A DNA stretch of 64,000 bases from Poriferisodalis sp965204125 (GTDB lineage Bacteria; Actinomycetota; Acidimicrobiia; Acidimicrobiales; Poriferisodalaceae), in the NCBI RefSeq assembly GCF_965204125.1, contig NZ_OZ241968.1, forward strand, positions 3,337,075 through 3,401,074, written 5' to 3'. The notes beneath the pieces are model-generated. The model had not been told where the DNA came from and did not search any database. It saw only the letters and a program-made list of their open reading frames with translations. The position numbers and the translations under genes were made by a program. Numbering within the stretch: position 1 is the stretch's first letter; each line of letters starts with the position of its first letter. Shown piece after piece: positions 40,051 to 50,355 of the stretch.

Positions 40051-40944
40051 TCAGTTGCGTGTCCAGCGGTTTCGGTGGTCGATGAGGCGTGCGGTGATCA
40101 GGATTGCGGTGGCCAAACAGAGGGCGGCGTGGCGGTGGAGGGGTTTGCGGTCGGTGTTGCGTCGGAGCTGGCCGTAGTTGGACCACCAGGTGTTGGTGGC
40201 CTCGACGATCCAGCGAAGCCCCAAGGTGAGCCGGCCCCGCGAGCCGGGCGGGGGTTTGGTGCCGCGTCGCTGGATGTCGAGATCGGTGATCCCGCGGGCG
40301 GCGAGAGCTGCGCGCACTTTGGGGTAGTCGTAGCTGCGGTCCAGGCTCAGGGTGCCGATGTCGTGATGCAGACCGGCGGCGTCCACAGCGTCGAGGGTGG
40401 GCCCCAGCAGAGCGACGTCGTTGCGGTTCGCGCCGTCGATGCTCCACCCGATCGGGATGCCGTGCCGTTCAGCGGCGACGGACCATTTCCAGCCCAGCTT
40501 GCCCCGGTCCACGGGACTCTTGCCGGTGCCCTCCCCGCCGCCGGGCGCCTTGTGGATCGACCCGTCGACCGCCACCACACCGAGGTCGAGGCCGACGATC
40601 CGGTCGAACGCCGCGAGCGCCTCAGCACGAAGCCTGTCGAACACACCCGCAGCGATCCACTCGTCGCGTCGACGGCGCAGCGTCGTGTCCGACACCGCAT
40701 AGTCCATGATCGCCTCGATGTCGGTCCACGACGAGCCCGTCACCAGCCGGATCAACAGCCCCCGAAAACACACCTCATCAGCCACTCTGGGGTTGTGGCA
40801 GCCCAACGGATGGCTGTCATCGGGCGGCGGCACCAACGGCTTCACAGCCGCCCAGATCGCGTCTGACACCTCCGGGTCCATAGCGCGTGTCATGATCCCC
40901 ACAGCCTCCACTGGTCGTTGGTGGGTGAATGCACTCGCCATCAA
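40051..40944 (-). CDS. IS5-family DDE transposase
   Basis: 297 aa transposase catalysing cut-and-paste movement of the surrounding element. N-terminal DUF4096-type targeting domain (VSDAIWAAVKPLVPPP, GLLIRLVTGSSWTDIEAIM), then the DDE core: first Asp in VVAVDGSIHK, second Asp in TLSLDRSYDYP, Glu in LRWIVEATNTWW with the YREK-like region after it. Likely start is ATG 40944 or, with a GGAGG site, ATG 40893. The frame is intact and spans the element from repeat to repeat. Confidence 0.92.
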   Translation of the reverse strand: MMASAFTHQRPVEAVGIMTRAMDPEVSDAIWAAVKPLVPPPDDSHPLGCHNPRVADEVCFRGLLIRLVTGSSWTDIEAIMDYAVSDTTLRRRRDEWIAAGVFDRLRAEALAAFDRIVGLDLGVVAVDGSIHKAPGGGEGTGKSPVDRGKLGWKWSVAAERHGIPIGWSIDGANRNDVALLGPTLDAVDAAGLHHDIGTLSLDRSYDYPKVRAALAARGITDLDIQRRGTKPPPGSRGRLTLGLRWIVEATNTWWSNYGQLRRNTDRKPLHRHAALCLATAILITARLIDHRNRWTRN

Positions 40945-40975
40945 ACGCGAGACACCACAACGACCGGTGGATGCT

Positions 40976-40994
40976 CACCTACCGGCGCGGGTCC
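40976..40994 (-). repeat. Right terminal inverted repeat of the IS element
   Basis: Reads GGACCCGC then GCCGGTAGGTG on the minus strand, matching the left end in 15 of 19 positions. Followed outside by TAA. Confidence 0.75.
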
Positions 40995-41161
40995 TAAGAG
41001 CAAGCGCCCCGGAGGTGGGCCGATGAGGTGGATACCGCGAAGGCGTGTAGTAGGTTTCGCCGACGTAAGGCCTGAACTTTGGGGTGTCGGATCGGGCATG
41101 CCTCAGGACTGGCATGATGCGGTACTTCCGCATCTCGTAGCTGCGCAGGAGGCTGCACAAT

Positions 41162-41497
41162 ATGGAACTCGCACAGGAGCGGGACGCAGGCACGAACGTG
41201 ATCAGTCCCGCGGGCCGGGTGGATGGATCGAATTCCGCCGAATTTCACGAGTCGCTGATGGCTGCGCTTTCGGGCGATGACAACCGCGTCATCCTCGACA
41301 TGGGCGGCATCGACTACATCAGCAGCGCCGGCCTGCGTGTCCTGTTGCTGCTCGCCCAGCATCTGGGCGGCAGTTCGACGCCGTTCGCCGTCTGCTCGCT
41401 CGCAGCCTCGGTCGACGAAGTGTTCCGCATCAGCGGCTTCAATCAGATCATCACGGTGTTCGGAACGCTCGACGAGGCGAAGGCACAGCTGGCGTAG
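41162..41497 (+). CDS. STAS-domain anti-sigma factor antagonist (RsbV/SpoIIAA type)
   Basis: 111 aa single STAS domain. In partner-switching systems the unphosphorylated form binds an anti-sigma kinase and so frees a sigma factor. The phosphorylation site is in DYISSAGLRVLL (Ser54/Ser55). The start ATG 41162 has a GGAGG ribosome-binding site 10 nt upstream. Eight bases separate it from the response-regulator phosphatase gene, and the cognate kinase is two genes on, giving a full RsbV-U-W-like set. No sigma factor gene is visible in the window. Confidence 0.92.
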   Translation: MELAQERDAGTNVISPAGRVDGSNSAEFHESLMAALSGDDNRVILDMGGIDYISSAGLRVLLLLAQHLGGSSTPFAVCSLAASVDEVFRISGFNQIITVFGTLDEAKAQLA

Positions 41498-41505
41498 CCA
41501 CGCCC

Positions 41506-42678
41506 ATGTCCCAGCCCTGGCGCATCCTCGTCGTCGACGACGAGCCCGATCTCGAGCCGCTCGTCCTGCAGCGCATGCGGAGACACATCCGCAGCGGCAA
41601 ATACGAATTCGAGTTCGCTGGAAACGGCTTGGAGGCGCTCGAGAAGCTGCGGGCCGACGACAGCATCGACCTAGTGCTGTCCGACATCAACATGCCGCAG
41701 ATGGATGGGCTGACCCTGCTGTCCCAGCTCGGCTCGCTCGATCAGGATCTGCGCGCCGTCATCATCTCCGCCTACGGCGACATGGGCAACATCCGCACGG
41801 CCATGAACCGGGGCGCGTTCGACTTCGTCACCAAACCGGTCGACTTCGACGACCTGCAGATCACGATCGAGCGCACGGTCGAGCATCTCCGGCAGTGGCG
41901 GGAGGCCACGGCATCGCGCGACAAGCTGGTCACGCTCCAGAACGAGCTCGACATCGCCACCAACGTGCAGCAGTCGATCCTGCCGTCCGATTTCCCGGCG
42001 ACGGCCATGTACGAGATCAACGCCAACATGGTCCCGGCGCGCAACGTCGGCGGCGACTTCTACGACTATGTCGGCGTTCCGGAAGACCGGATGTTCGCGA
42101 CAGTTGCCGATGTCTCCGACAAGGGCATTCCCGCAGCGCTGTTCATGATGTCGAGCCGGACGGCGCTCAAGGGCGCGGCCATCGGTACCGGTTCGCCGCG
42201 CGAGGCCCTCATCGAAGCAAACCGGGTGCTCCAAGCCGACAACCCCACCTTCATGTTCGTGACGGTCATCATGGCGGTCTACGACCCACACAACGGCGAC
42301 GTCACGTATTCGAGCGCCGGCCACGACCCGCCGGTGGTGGTCCGGGCCGACGGGAGCGCCGAGCAACTGCCCGCCACCGGAGGCATCGCCTTGGGCGTCG
42401 CGCCCGAGGAACTCTTCACGGCCAATCTGAGCGAGCACACGGTCTCGCTGGGCCTCGGCGAGACGCTCATTCTCTACACCGACGGCGTCAGCGAGGCCAT
42501 GAACGTGGACCACGAGGAGTTCGGTCTTGCTCGACTCCTCGATCTCTTCGTCGGCAACCCGCCCCAGAACGCTGACGCGGCAATGACTGCGATATTCGAC
42601 GCGGTTCACGAGTTCGCCGGCGAAGCCCCCGCCTCCGATGACATCACCTGCCTGGCGCTGCATCGGAATGCCTCATGA
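41506..42678 (+). CDS. Response regulator with PP2C/SpoIIE-type serine phosphatase output (RsbU-like)
   Basis: 390 aa. N-terminal receiver domain: acidic pair in VVDDEPD, phosphoacceptor Asp60 in LVLSDINMPQMDG, and Lys in VTKPVDF. A coiled linker (about 125-160) leads to a PP2C phosphatase: VPARNVGGDFYDYV, FATVADVSDKGIPAALFMM, and the final metal site EAPASDDITCLAL. It would dephosphorylate the upstream STAS protein when its receiver is phosphorylated, most plausibly by the histidine kinase at the end of the same operon (inference). Start ATG 41506, 8 bases after the STAS stop. Confidence 0.93.
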   Translation: MSQPWRILVVDDEPDLEPLVLQRMRRHIRSGKYEFEFAGNGLEALEKLRADDSIDLVLSDINMPQMDGLTLLSQLGSLDQDLRAVIISAYGDMGNIRTAMNRGAFDFVTKPVDFDDLQITIERTVEHLRQWREATASRDKLVTLQNELDIATNVQQSILPSDFPATAMYEINANMVPARNVGGDFYDYVGVPEDRMFATVADVSDKGIPAALFMMSSRTALKGAAIGTGSPREALIEANRVLQADNPTFMFVTVIMAVYDPHNGDVTYSSAGHDPPVVVRADGSAEQLPATGGIALGVAPEELFTANLSEHTVSLGLGETLILYTDGVSEAMNVDHEEFGLARLLDLFVGNPPQNADAAMTAIFDAVHEFAGEAPASDDITCLALHRNAS

Positions 42679-42769
42679 ACAGGTTCACGCTCAGCGGCGC
42701 CCGTCCGGCGATTGACCCGCTCATGCGCACTCGGCCGCGCCGCAGAACTCCCACTACGGAGCATCAGCC

Positions 42770-43198
42770 ATGCGACGTTCGCTGAACATCACACCAGTGC
42801 CGGGCGCTGCGGCAGCCGAAGCGCTGCCGCGGATCGTGGCATTCGTGGAGGAGATGGCCGAGCTGGACGATTGGGCGCCAGACCTTGTCCTGAGGTCCAA
42901 CCTCATCCTCGAAGAGCTCATCCTGAACACGCTCACGCACGGGCGCACCAGCGGGCTCAGCGACATCGAGATCACGCTGGAGAGCGGCGAGAACTCGGTC
43001 ACCATCACCCTCGTCGACGACGGCGCCGCATTCGATCCGCTGAACGATGAGCCGTCTCCCGACACCGACCTGCCGCTGCAGGAGCGATCGATCGGCGGCT
43101 TGGGCCTGCACCTCGTGCGCACGATGGCCGAAGATCTTGCGTACAAGCACGCCGATGGCAAGAACCACCTGACGCTGGTCGCCCGGGCTGGTGCCTGA
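42770..43198 (+). CDS. Anti-sigma factor serine kinase (RsbW-like, HATPase_c_2)
   Basis: 142 aa GHKL-type ATPase. N-box LILEELILNTLTHG (Glu49, Asn53), G1 box LVDDGAAFDP, and G2 box GGLGLHLVRTM bind ATP-Mg. Such proteins phosphorylate the STAS antagonist and hold a sigma factor inactive. Start ATG 42770 has a GGAG site about 10 nt before it; 91 bases separate it from the phosphatase gene. Its 3' end overlaps the next gene by 8 bases, so the following binding lipoprotein and histidine kinase are in the same transcript. Confidence 0.9.
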   Translation: MRRSLNITPVPGAAAAEALPRIVAFVEEMAELDDWAPDLVLRSNLILEELILNTLTHGRTSGLSDIEITLESGENSVTITLVDDGAAFDPLNDEPSPDTDLPLQERSIGGLGLHLVRTMAEDLAYKHADGKNHLTLVARAGA

Positions 43199-44483
43199 CG
43201 GCACGGCAAGAATGCGCGCCGGCGCCTCGGCGGCGGCTCTTGCCATTGCCGCCGCTGCCCTGCTCGGCGCCTGCAGCGACCCAGACAGCAGCGGCTCGGA
43301 CGCCTCAGGTCCCACCGGCACCGTCGCTGCGCCGGCTCGCCCGACCGTTCCCGACAATCTCAGCGACGAAACCGGTGTATACGCCGATCGAGTCGTGTTT
43401 GGGCAGTCCGCCGCCCTCGGCGGTGCCGCAGCCGAACTCGGCTTGGGCATGCAACTCGGGATCCAAGCGGCATTCGAAGAGGCCAACCGCGCCGGCGGCG
43501 TGAACGGGCGGCAGCTCGTGCTCGAGTCGCTCGATGACAGGTACGAGCCCGAAGAGGCCATCGCCAACACCCGCTCGCTCATCGAGGAACAAGAGGTGTT
43601 CGCTCTCATCGGTGCCGTGGGCACGCCCACATCCCGGTCCGCAACACCGGTGGCCGCGGCAGCCGACGTGCCGTATGTCGCGCCGTTCACCGGGGCTGGC
43701 TTCCTGCGGAACGACGACTGGACCAACATCGTCAATCTGCGCGCCTCCTACGCCCAGGAGACCGAGGAGATGGTGGAACGGCTCACCACCGACCTCGGCA
43801 TCGATCGCATCGGCGTGCTCTTCCAAGACGACTCGTTCGGGCGGGCGGGCTATTTCGGCGCACTGGCCGCGCTCGAGCGACGCGACATGGAACCGGTCGC
43901 CATCGGCTTCTACCCTCGCAACACCACGGCCATCAAATCGGCGCTGCTGGACTTGAGAGCAGGCAACCCTGAGGCCGTCATCATGGTCGGTGCCTACGAA
44001 CCCGTGGGCACGCTCATTTCCTGGGCACGCAATACGGGCTTCGATCCCGTGTTCATCACGCTGTCCTTCGTCGGAGCCAATGCGCTGGCCAACCAGCTCG
44101 GCGCCGAGGGCGAGGGAGTGCTGGTCACCCAGGTCGTGCCGTTCCCCTTCGACGATTCCACGCCGGTCGTCGCGGCCTACCAGGCCGCCCTGCACGAGAT
44201 CGACCCCGACGCGGTTCCCGGATTCGTGTCGCTGGAGGGATACATCGCCGGAAGGCTGGCGATTGCAGGTCTGGAGCAGTGCGGCAGCTCGGTGACGCGT
44301 GAGTGTTTCCTGAACTCCATATTGGGGGCTGACGAACTGGACATCGACGGCTTCATGATGAACTTCGGTGACGGTGAGAGCATTACCGAAGACAACCAGG
44401 GATCCGACGCTGTCTTCGTCACCCAGATCGGGCCCGACGGCGCCTACCGATCCATTGAAACGCTGACCAGCACAGAGCCATGA
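43191..44483 (+). CDS. Branched-chain-amino-acid-type substrate-binding lipoprotein (LivJ-like)
   Basis: 430 aa. N-terminal signal with lipobox LGACS (Cys28), so it should be lipid-anchored outside the membrane. The body is a Peripla_BP_6 (LivJ) fold: VVFGQSAALGGAAAELGLGMQLGIQAAFEEANRAGGVNGR, then GAVGTPTSRSATPVAA, IGVLFQDDSFGRAGY, and LEGYIAGRLAIAGLEQ. There is no permease or ATPase gene nearby. Start GTG 43191 overlaps the kinase gene, and its stop overlaps the histidine-kinase start (ATGA). I infer a sensor role: ligand binding reported to the adjacent membrane kinase. Confidence 0.88.
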   Translation: MPDGTARMRAGASAAALAIAAAALLGACSDPDSSGSDASGPTGTVAAPARPTVPDNLSDETGVYADRVVFGQSAALGGAAAELGLGMQLGIQAAFEEANRAGGVNGRQLVLESLDDRYEPEEAIANTRSLIEEQEVFALIGAVGTPTSRSATPVAAAADVPYVAPFTGAGFLRNDDWTNIVNLRASYAQETEEMVERLTTDLGIDRIGVLFQDDSFGRAGYFGALAALERRDMEPVAIGFYPRNTTAIKSALLDLRAGNPEAVIMVGAYEPVGTLISWARNTGFDPVFITLSFVGANALANQLGAEGEGVLVTQVVPFPFDDSTPVVAAYQAALHEIDPDAVPGFVSLEGYIAGRLAIAGLEQCGSSVTRECFLNSILGADELDIDGFMMNFGDGESITEDNQGSDAVFVTQIGPDGAYRSIETLTSTEP

Positions 44484-46726
44484 CCGACGCAGCGACCACC
44501 GACGAGACGCCGCCGAGCAGCAACGACAACGCGGTGCTCGAGCACCGCAAGCCGTCCGTACATCACCGGATCTCGACCCAGATGTACGCGGGCATCGCCG
44601 CCCCGCTGCTGCTGACGCTGGCGGCGAGTCTCGTCGCCTGGATCTCCTTCACCCGTGTCGGCGAGGCGGAGAAGGAGGTCAACGAGGGCGCCATCCCGGA
44701 GCTGAGCGCCGCGTTCGGCGTCGCCGAGTCGAGCAACCGGCTGGTAGCCGGCGGGCCGGCGCTCGTGTCCTCCACCCCGGACGACTTCGAGACCGTCGTG
44801 ACAGGAATCGCCGCGGCGCGATCCGAGTTCGAGACGCAGCTGGAGCTGCTGTGGAACCGCGGCACGGGCTCGATGTGGCTGGGCGAGATGCGCGGGTACG
44901 CCGCGCAGCTCAACTCGAACATTGCCGCTATCGAGGCCGAGATGCCCGAGTACTTCAATCTCGGGACGGAGGCCGACGAGCTCAGGGCCGAGGTGGATGC
45001 CGCGGTGCGCGACCTCGAGCGCCAGATAGTGCCGGCGCTCGACGACCAGCTCTTCTACCTGGTAGCCGGGCAGCGAGATCTCGACACCCCGCCGGTCCCC
45101 GACGCCGTCCACCGCTCCGATGAAGAGGTGCGCCTGTACCGCCACTGGTCCGCCCTCGGCGGCGACGTGGCGCAGTCTGCCGAGCTGCTGGCCAGCGCAT
45201 TCAGCGCATCGCAGTCGGCGCTGATCGAGCCGCTGCGGGAGAGCTTCGAGTCTGCAAGAGACCGCATCGAGATCAGCGTGGCAACACTCGACGAGGCCGC
45301 CGGCGACGACCTGCGACCCTCCGTCGACCGCCTCTTCGCGCTCGGGCTCAACGACGGCAGCGTGTTCGACGTCACCCAGCGACGCCTGCAGATCGAGGAG
45401 TCCCAGCGCCGGCAGCTCGCCGAGAACCAGGCCTTGGGCGTGGCGCTGGTGGGCGAGATCGAGTCGCTTGTCGGTGCGGTGGAGACCGATGTCGACGTCG
45501 CCACCGAGGCCTCGGAGCAGGCGGTGAACACCGGGCGCCTGCTGCTGGTCGTCATCAGCATCGTCGGCATTCTGGGCGCACTGCTCATCAGCTGGCTGTT
45601 CGTGGGCAAGCGGATCCTGCGGCGCGTCGGCCAATTGTCCAACCGCATGCGGGCCCTGGCGGGCGGCGACCTAGAGACCCCCGTCGACACGAGGGGCCGC
45701 GACGAAGTTGCCGAGATGGCCGACGCGCTCGAGCAGTTCCGCAAGGCCGCACTCGAAGTGCAGCGGCTCAACCTGGTCGAGGAGCTCGCCGGCCAGCTCA
45801 GCGAGCGCAACGAGCAGCTCTCGCAGACGCTCGCCGACCTCGACCGTGCGCAGGACCAGATCGTGGCCAACGAGAAGCTGGCAGCGCTCGGCGAAGTGAC
45901 CGCCGGCGTCGCCCACGAGATCCGCAACCCGCTGAACTTCGTCAAGAACTTCGCCGAGTCGTCCGATGAGCTGCTCGAAGAACTGCTCGAAGCGATCGCA
46001 GATCCCGAACCGCCCGACGATCAGGCCGATTACATCACCGAGATCACCGGCGACCTCAAGGAGAACCTGACCCGCATCCGCGGGCACGGCGACCGGGCCA
46101 ACCGCATCGTGGAGAGCATGCTGATGATGGGCCGGGGCGGCGGCGAGTCACGTCCCGTGGAGATCAACGCCTTGCTCGACGAGCACGCAATGCTCTCCTA
46201 CCACAGCGCCCGAGCGCAGGACGCCGACTTCAACGTGACGATCGAGCGCGACTTCGACCCCGATGTGGGCGAGCTGGAGGTCATCCCGCAGGACATGGGC
46301 CGCGTGTTCCTGAACCTGGTCACCAATGCCGGCTATGCAGCAAACGAGCGCTGGCGGGATCTTGGCGGCGAGCCAGGCAAGATGGTCACGGCGGGCGACG
46401 GCGACAGCACGCCCTATTTCCCCACGATCTGGCTCAGCACGCAGCGAACCGACGAGTCGGCTGTGATCAAGGTTCGCGACAACGGCACCGGCATCCCGCC
46501 AGACGTCGTTCAGCGCATATTCGAGCCGTTCTTCACCACCAAGCCCACCAACGAGGGCACGGGGCTGGGCTTGGCAATGTCGAATGACATCGTGCGAGGT
46601 CACGGCGGGCAGATCTCGGTGGAGAGCGAGCCCGGCGAGTACACCGAGTTCACGGTGGAGCTGCCGCTCGAGCGCGCAGCCCCCGTCGAGCCGATCGAAA
46701 CCGAAGAACCGTCTCCGGCGAGCTGA
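44480..46726 (+). CDS. Membrane sensor histidine kinase with HAMP domain
   Basis: 748 aa. Two membrane helices (about residues 36-57 and 351-374) enclose a ~290-residue extracellular helical sensor region. Then HAMP (RVGQLSNRMRALAGGDLETP), a coiled coil (LVEELAGQLSERNEQLSQTLADLDRAQDQIVA), the phosphoacceptor box AGVAHEIRNPLNFVKNF (His about 478), and the ATPase with NLVTNAGYAANE, VRDNGTGIPPDVV and NEGTGLGLAMSN. No separate response regulator gene follows; the receiver-PP2C protein in the same operon is the obvious partner. Start ATG 44480 overlaps the lipoprotein stop. Confidence 0.92.
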   Translation: MTDAATTDETPPSSNDNAVLEHRKPSVHHRISTQMYAGIAAPLLLTLAASLVAWISFTRVGEAEKEVNEGAIPELSAAFGVAESSNRLVAGGPALVSSTPDDFETVVTGIAAARSEFETQLELLWNRGTGSMWLGEMRGYAAQLNSNIAAIEAEMPEYFNLGTEADELRAEVDAAVRDLERQIVPALDDQLFYLVAGQRDLDTPPVPDAVHRSDEEVRLYRHWSALGGDVAQSAELLASAFSASQSALIEPLRESFESARDRIEISVATLDEAAGDDLRPSVDRLFALGLNDGSVFDVTQRRLQIEESQRRQLAENQALGVALVGEIESLVGAVETDVDVATEASEQAVNTGRLLLVVISIVGILGALLISWLFVGKRILRRVGQLSNRMRALAGGDLETPVDTRGRDEVAEMADALEQFRKAALEVQRLNLVEELAGQLSERNEQLSQTLADLDRAQDQIVANEKLAALGEVTAGVAHEIRNPLNFVKNFAESSDELLEELLEAIADPEPPDDQADYITEITGDLKENLTRIRGHGDRANRIVESMLMMGRGGGESRPVEINALLDEHAMLSYHSARAQDADFNVTIERDFDPDVGELEVIPQDMGRVFLNLVTNAGYAANERWRDLGGEPGKMVTAGDGDSTPYFPTIWLSTQRTDESAVIKVRDNGTGIPPDVVQRIFEPFFTTKPTNEGTGLGLAMSNDIVRGHGGQISVESEPGEYTEFTVELPLERAAPVEPIETEEPSPAS

Positions 46727-47305
46727 TCAGTCTCCGTCGGGGAAGGGATCTTCCCAATCGGGCGGCAGCGGGATCTCGAAGGCGTTCAGCGTCAGCGAGA
46801 TCAGGCAGTAGTAGCCCACCGTGGTCACCAGCTCGATGACGCCCTCGGTGCCGAACTCCTCGACCGCAGCTGCGTAGGTCTCATCGCTCATGGCGTGCGA
46901 CTCGAGCAGCTCTGCCGCAACGCGGTGAGCGATGGCTTCCTGCCCGGTGAACTCCGCGAGCCTGCCGTCGCGGAGCGCATCGAGGTGGCGCTGTTCGATG
47001 CCCGCCATCTGAGCCAGGCGCTCGTGGGCGGCGAACTCGAACTTCGACCGGTAGTGCGCCCCGACCGTGCAGATGGCCGCCTCTTTGACCGGCTCGGGCA
47101 GGCCGCCCGCGAACCGGACGGCGGCACCGAGCGCCTGGGTGGGCCCCCCGATGGCAGGCGCCCGCACCCAGACGCCATACGGGCCCACGATGCTCTTGAC
47201 GTTCAGGTCGGCTGTGGCTGCGCTGCGCGGCCCGCTGCGCAAGGCGTCGTACACCTCGCGACCGCCGCCGGTCAGCTCTTCAGGAGTGATCTCGGGCAGT
47301 CTCAT
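46727..47305 (-). CDS. Carboxymuconolactone decarboxylase/AhpD-family protein
   Basis: 192 aa, all helical AhpD-like fold. The conserved stretch KEAAICTVGAHYRSKFEFAAHERLAQMAG (about 82-110) has the Glu and His residues of the family, but no CxxC pair, so it is unlikely to be a thiol peroxidase reductase and is closer to the decarboxylase-like branch. Start ATG 47305 has an AGGAG ribosome-binding site. Its stop directly abuts the histidine-kinase stop (convergent). uvrA lies upstream on the same strand. Substrate unknown. Confidence 0.83.
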   Translation of the reverse strand: MRLPEITPEELTGGGREVYDALRSGPRSAATADLNVKSIVGPYGVWVRAPAIGGPTQALGAAVRFAGGLPEPVKEAAICTVGAHYRSKFEFAAHERLAQMAGIEQRHLDALRDGRLAEFTGQEAIAHRVAAELLESHAMSDETYAAAVEEFGTEGVIELVTTVGYYCLISLTLNAFEIPLPPDWEDPFPDGD

Positions 47306-47344
47306 CTCAGTGCTCCTTCGTTCGGAGAATTCGTTGGGGGATGC

Positions 47345-48114
47345 TCAGCCGACCAGCGGCGCCAGATAGCGGCCGGTATGAGACTCGGGCGTGGCCGCGA
47401 CCTGCTCAGGCGTGCCGGCGGCCACCACGGTGCCGCCGCCGATGCCGCCCTCGGGACCCATGTCGACGATCCAGTCGGCGGTCTTGATCACGTCGAGATT
47501 GTGCTCGATGACCACCACGGTGTTGCCGCCCGACACGAGCCGGTCGAGCACGCCCAGCAGGCGCCGGATGTCTTCGAAGTGCAAGCCGGTGGTGGGCTCG
47601 TCGAGGATGTAGATGGTGTGGCCGGTCGATCGCTTCGACAGCTCGCTGGCCAGCTTGACTCGCTGCGCCTCGCCGCCTGACAGCGTCGTCGCGGGTTGTC
47701 CCAGCCGGATATAGCCCAGCCCGACGTCGACGAGGGTCTGCATGTGACGGCGGATGGGCGGCTGGGCAGAGAAGAACTCCAACGCGTCCTCGCAGGGCAT
47801 GTTCAGCACGTCGGCGATCGTCATGCCCTTGAAGCGGATCTCGAGTGTCTCGCGGTTGTACCGGGCGCCCTTGCACACCTCGCAGGGCACGTACACGTCG
47901 GGCAAGAAGTGCATCTCGATCTTGATGGTGCCGTCGCCCGAGCAGGCCTCGCAGCGCCCACCCTTCACGTTGAAGCTGAATCGGCCCGGCAGGTAGCCCC
48001 GCACCTTGGCCTCGTTGGTAGCGGCGAAGAGCTTGCGGATGTGGTCGAAGACACCGGTGTAGGTGGCCGGGTTCGACCGGGGCGTGCGGCCGATCGGCGA
48101 CTGATCGATGTCGA

Positions 48115-48118
<4 letters not shown>
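47345..48118 (-). pseudogene. uvrA: UvrA, C-terminal part (separated by a frameshift)
   Basis: Continuation of excinuclease subunit A in a different frame. In-frame sequence resumes upstream of 48118 (from about 48160) with GLHTAIEGAEALDKVIDID and goes on with QSPIGRTPRSNPATYTG, zinc finger CEACSGDG...CEVCKGARYN, signature LSGGEAQRVKLASEL, Walker B IYILDEPTTGLHFED, and the terminal IEHNLDVIK. This is the second ATPase's C-terminal half, fully conserved to the normal end. A separate start at ATG/GTG 48118 would give a 257-aa fragment lacking its Walker A, which lies in the other frame. One missing base near 48161 explains the break. Confidence 0.85.
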
Positions 48119-50199
<2,081 letters not shown>

Positions 50200-50343
50200 C
50201 CTGCCGCCCGCCCCGTCGGCGTCTGTCGGTCCGGCGTCCGCCCATTCGGGTGGAGCCTACCTGCGACCCCGCCAGTCATCCCGGACGCAAACACAAGTTC
50301 GTGCGCCAATCCGCGCACGCTCTAGAGCTGCAATCGGCAGAAG

Positions 50344-50349
50344 TAGGGT
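50344..50349 (+). promoter_or_regulatory. Leaderless -10 box of mscR
   Basis: TAGGGT, six bases (CGCGTC), then ATG 50356. Same layout as the other leaderless promoters in the window. Confidence 0.5.
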
Positions 50350-50355
50350 CGCGTC

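Larger units (their letters stand above)
40026..40994 (-). mobile_element. IS5-family insertion sequence, 969 bp
   Basis: Contains one transposase gene filling nearly the whole element. The ends are imperfect 19-bp inverted repeats, 40026-40044 and 40976-40994 (15 of 19 positions agree, with the inner 11 identical: GCCGGTAGGTG). Directly outside both ends stands TAA (40023-40025 and 40995-40997), a 3-bp target duplication of the TNA kind used by IS1031/IS427-type members of the IS5 family. All parts look intact, so the element could be active. It sits between the uvrC start and the STAS operon. Confidence 0.82.

Noticed and set aside
42675..42783. 36-codon frame overlapping the stop of the receiver-phosphatase gene (ATGA)
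   Set aside because: Arg-rich, overlaps the start of the next gene out of frame and covers that gene's ribosome-binding site; probably chance.
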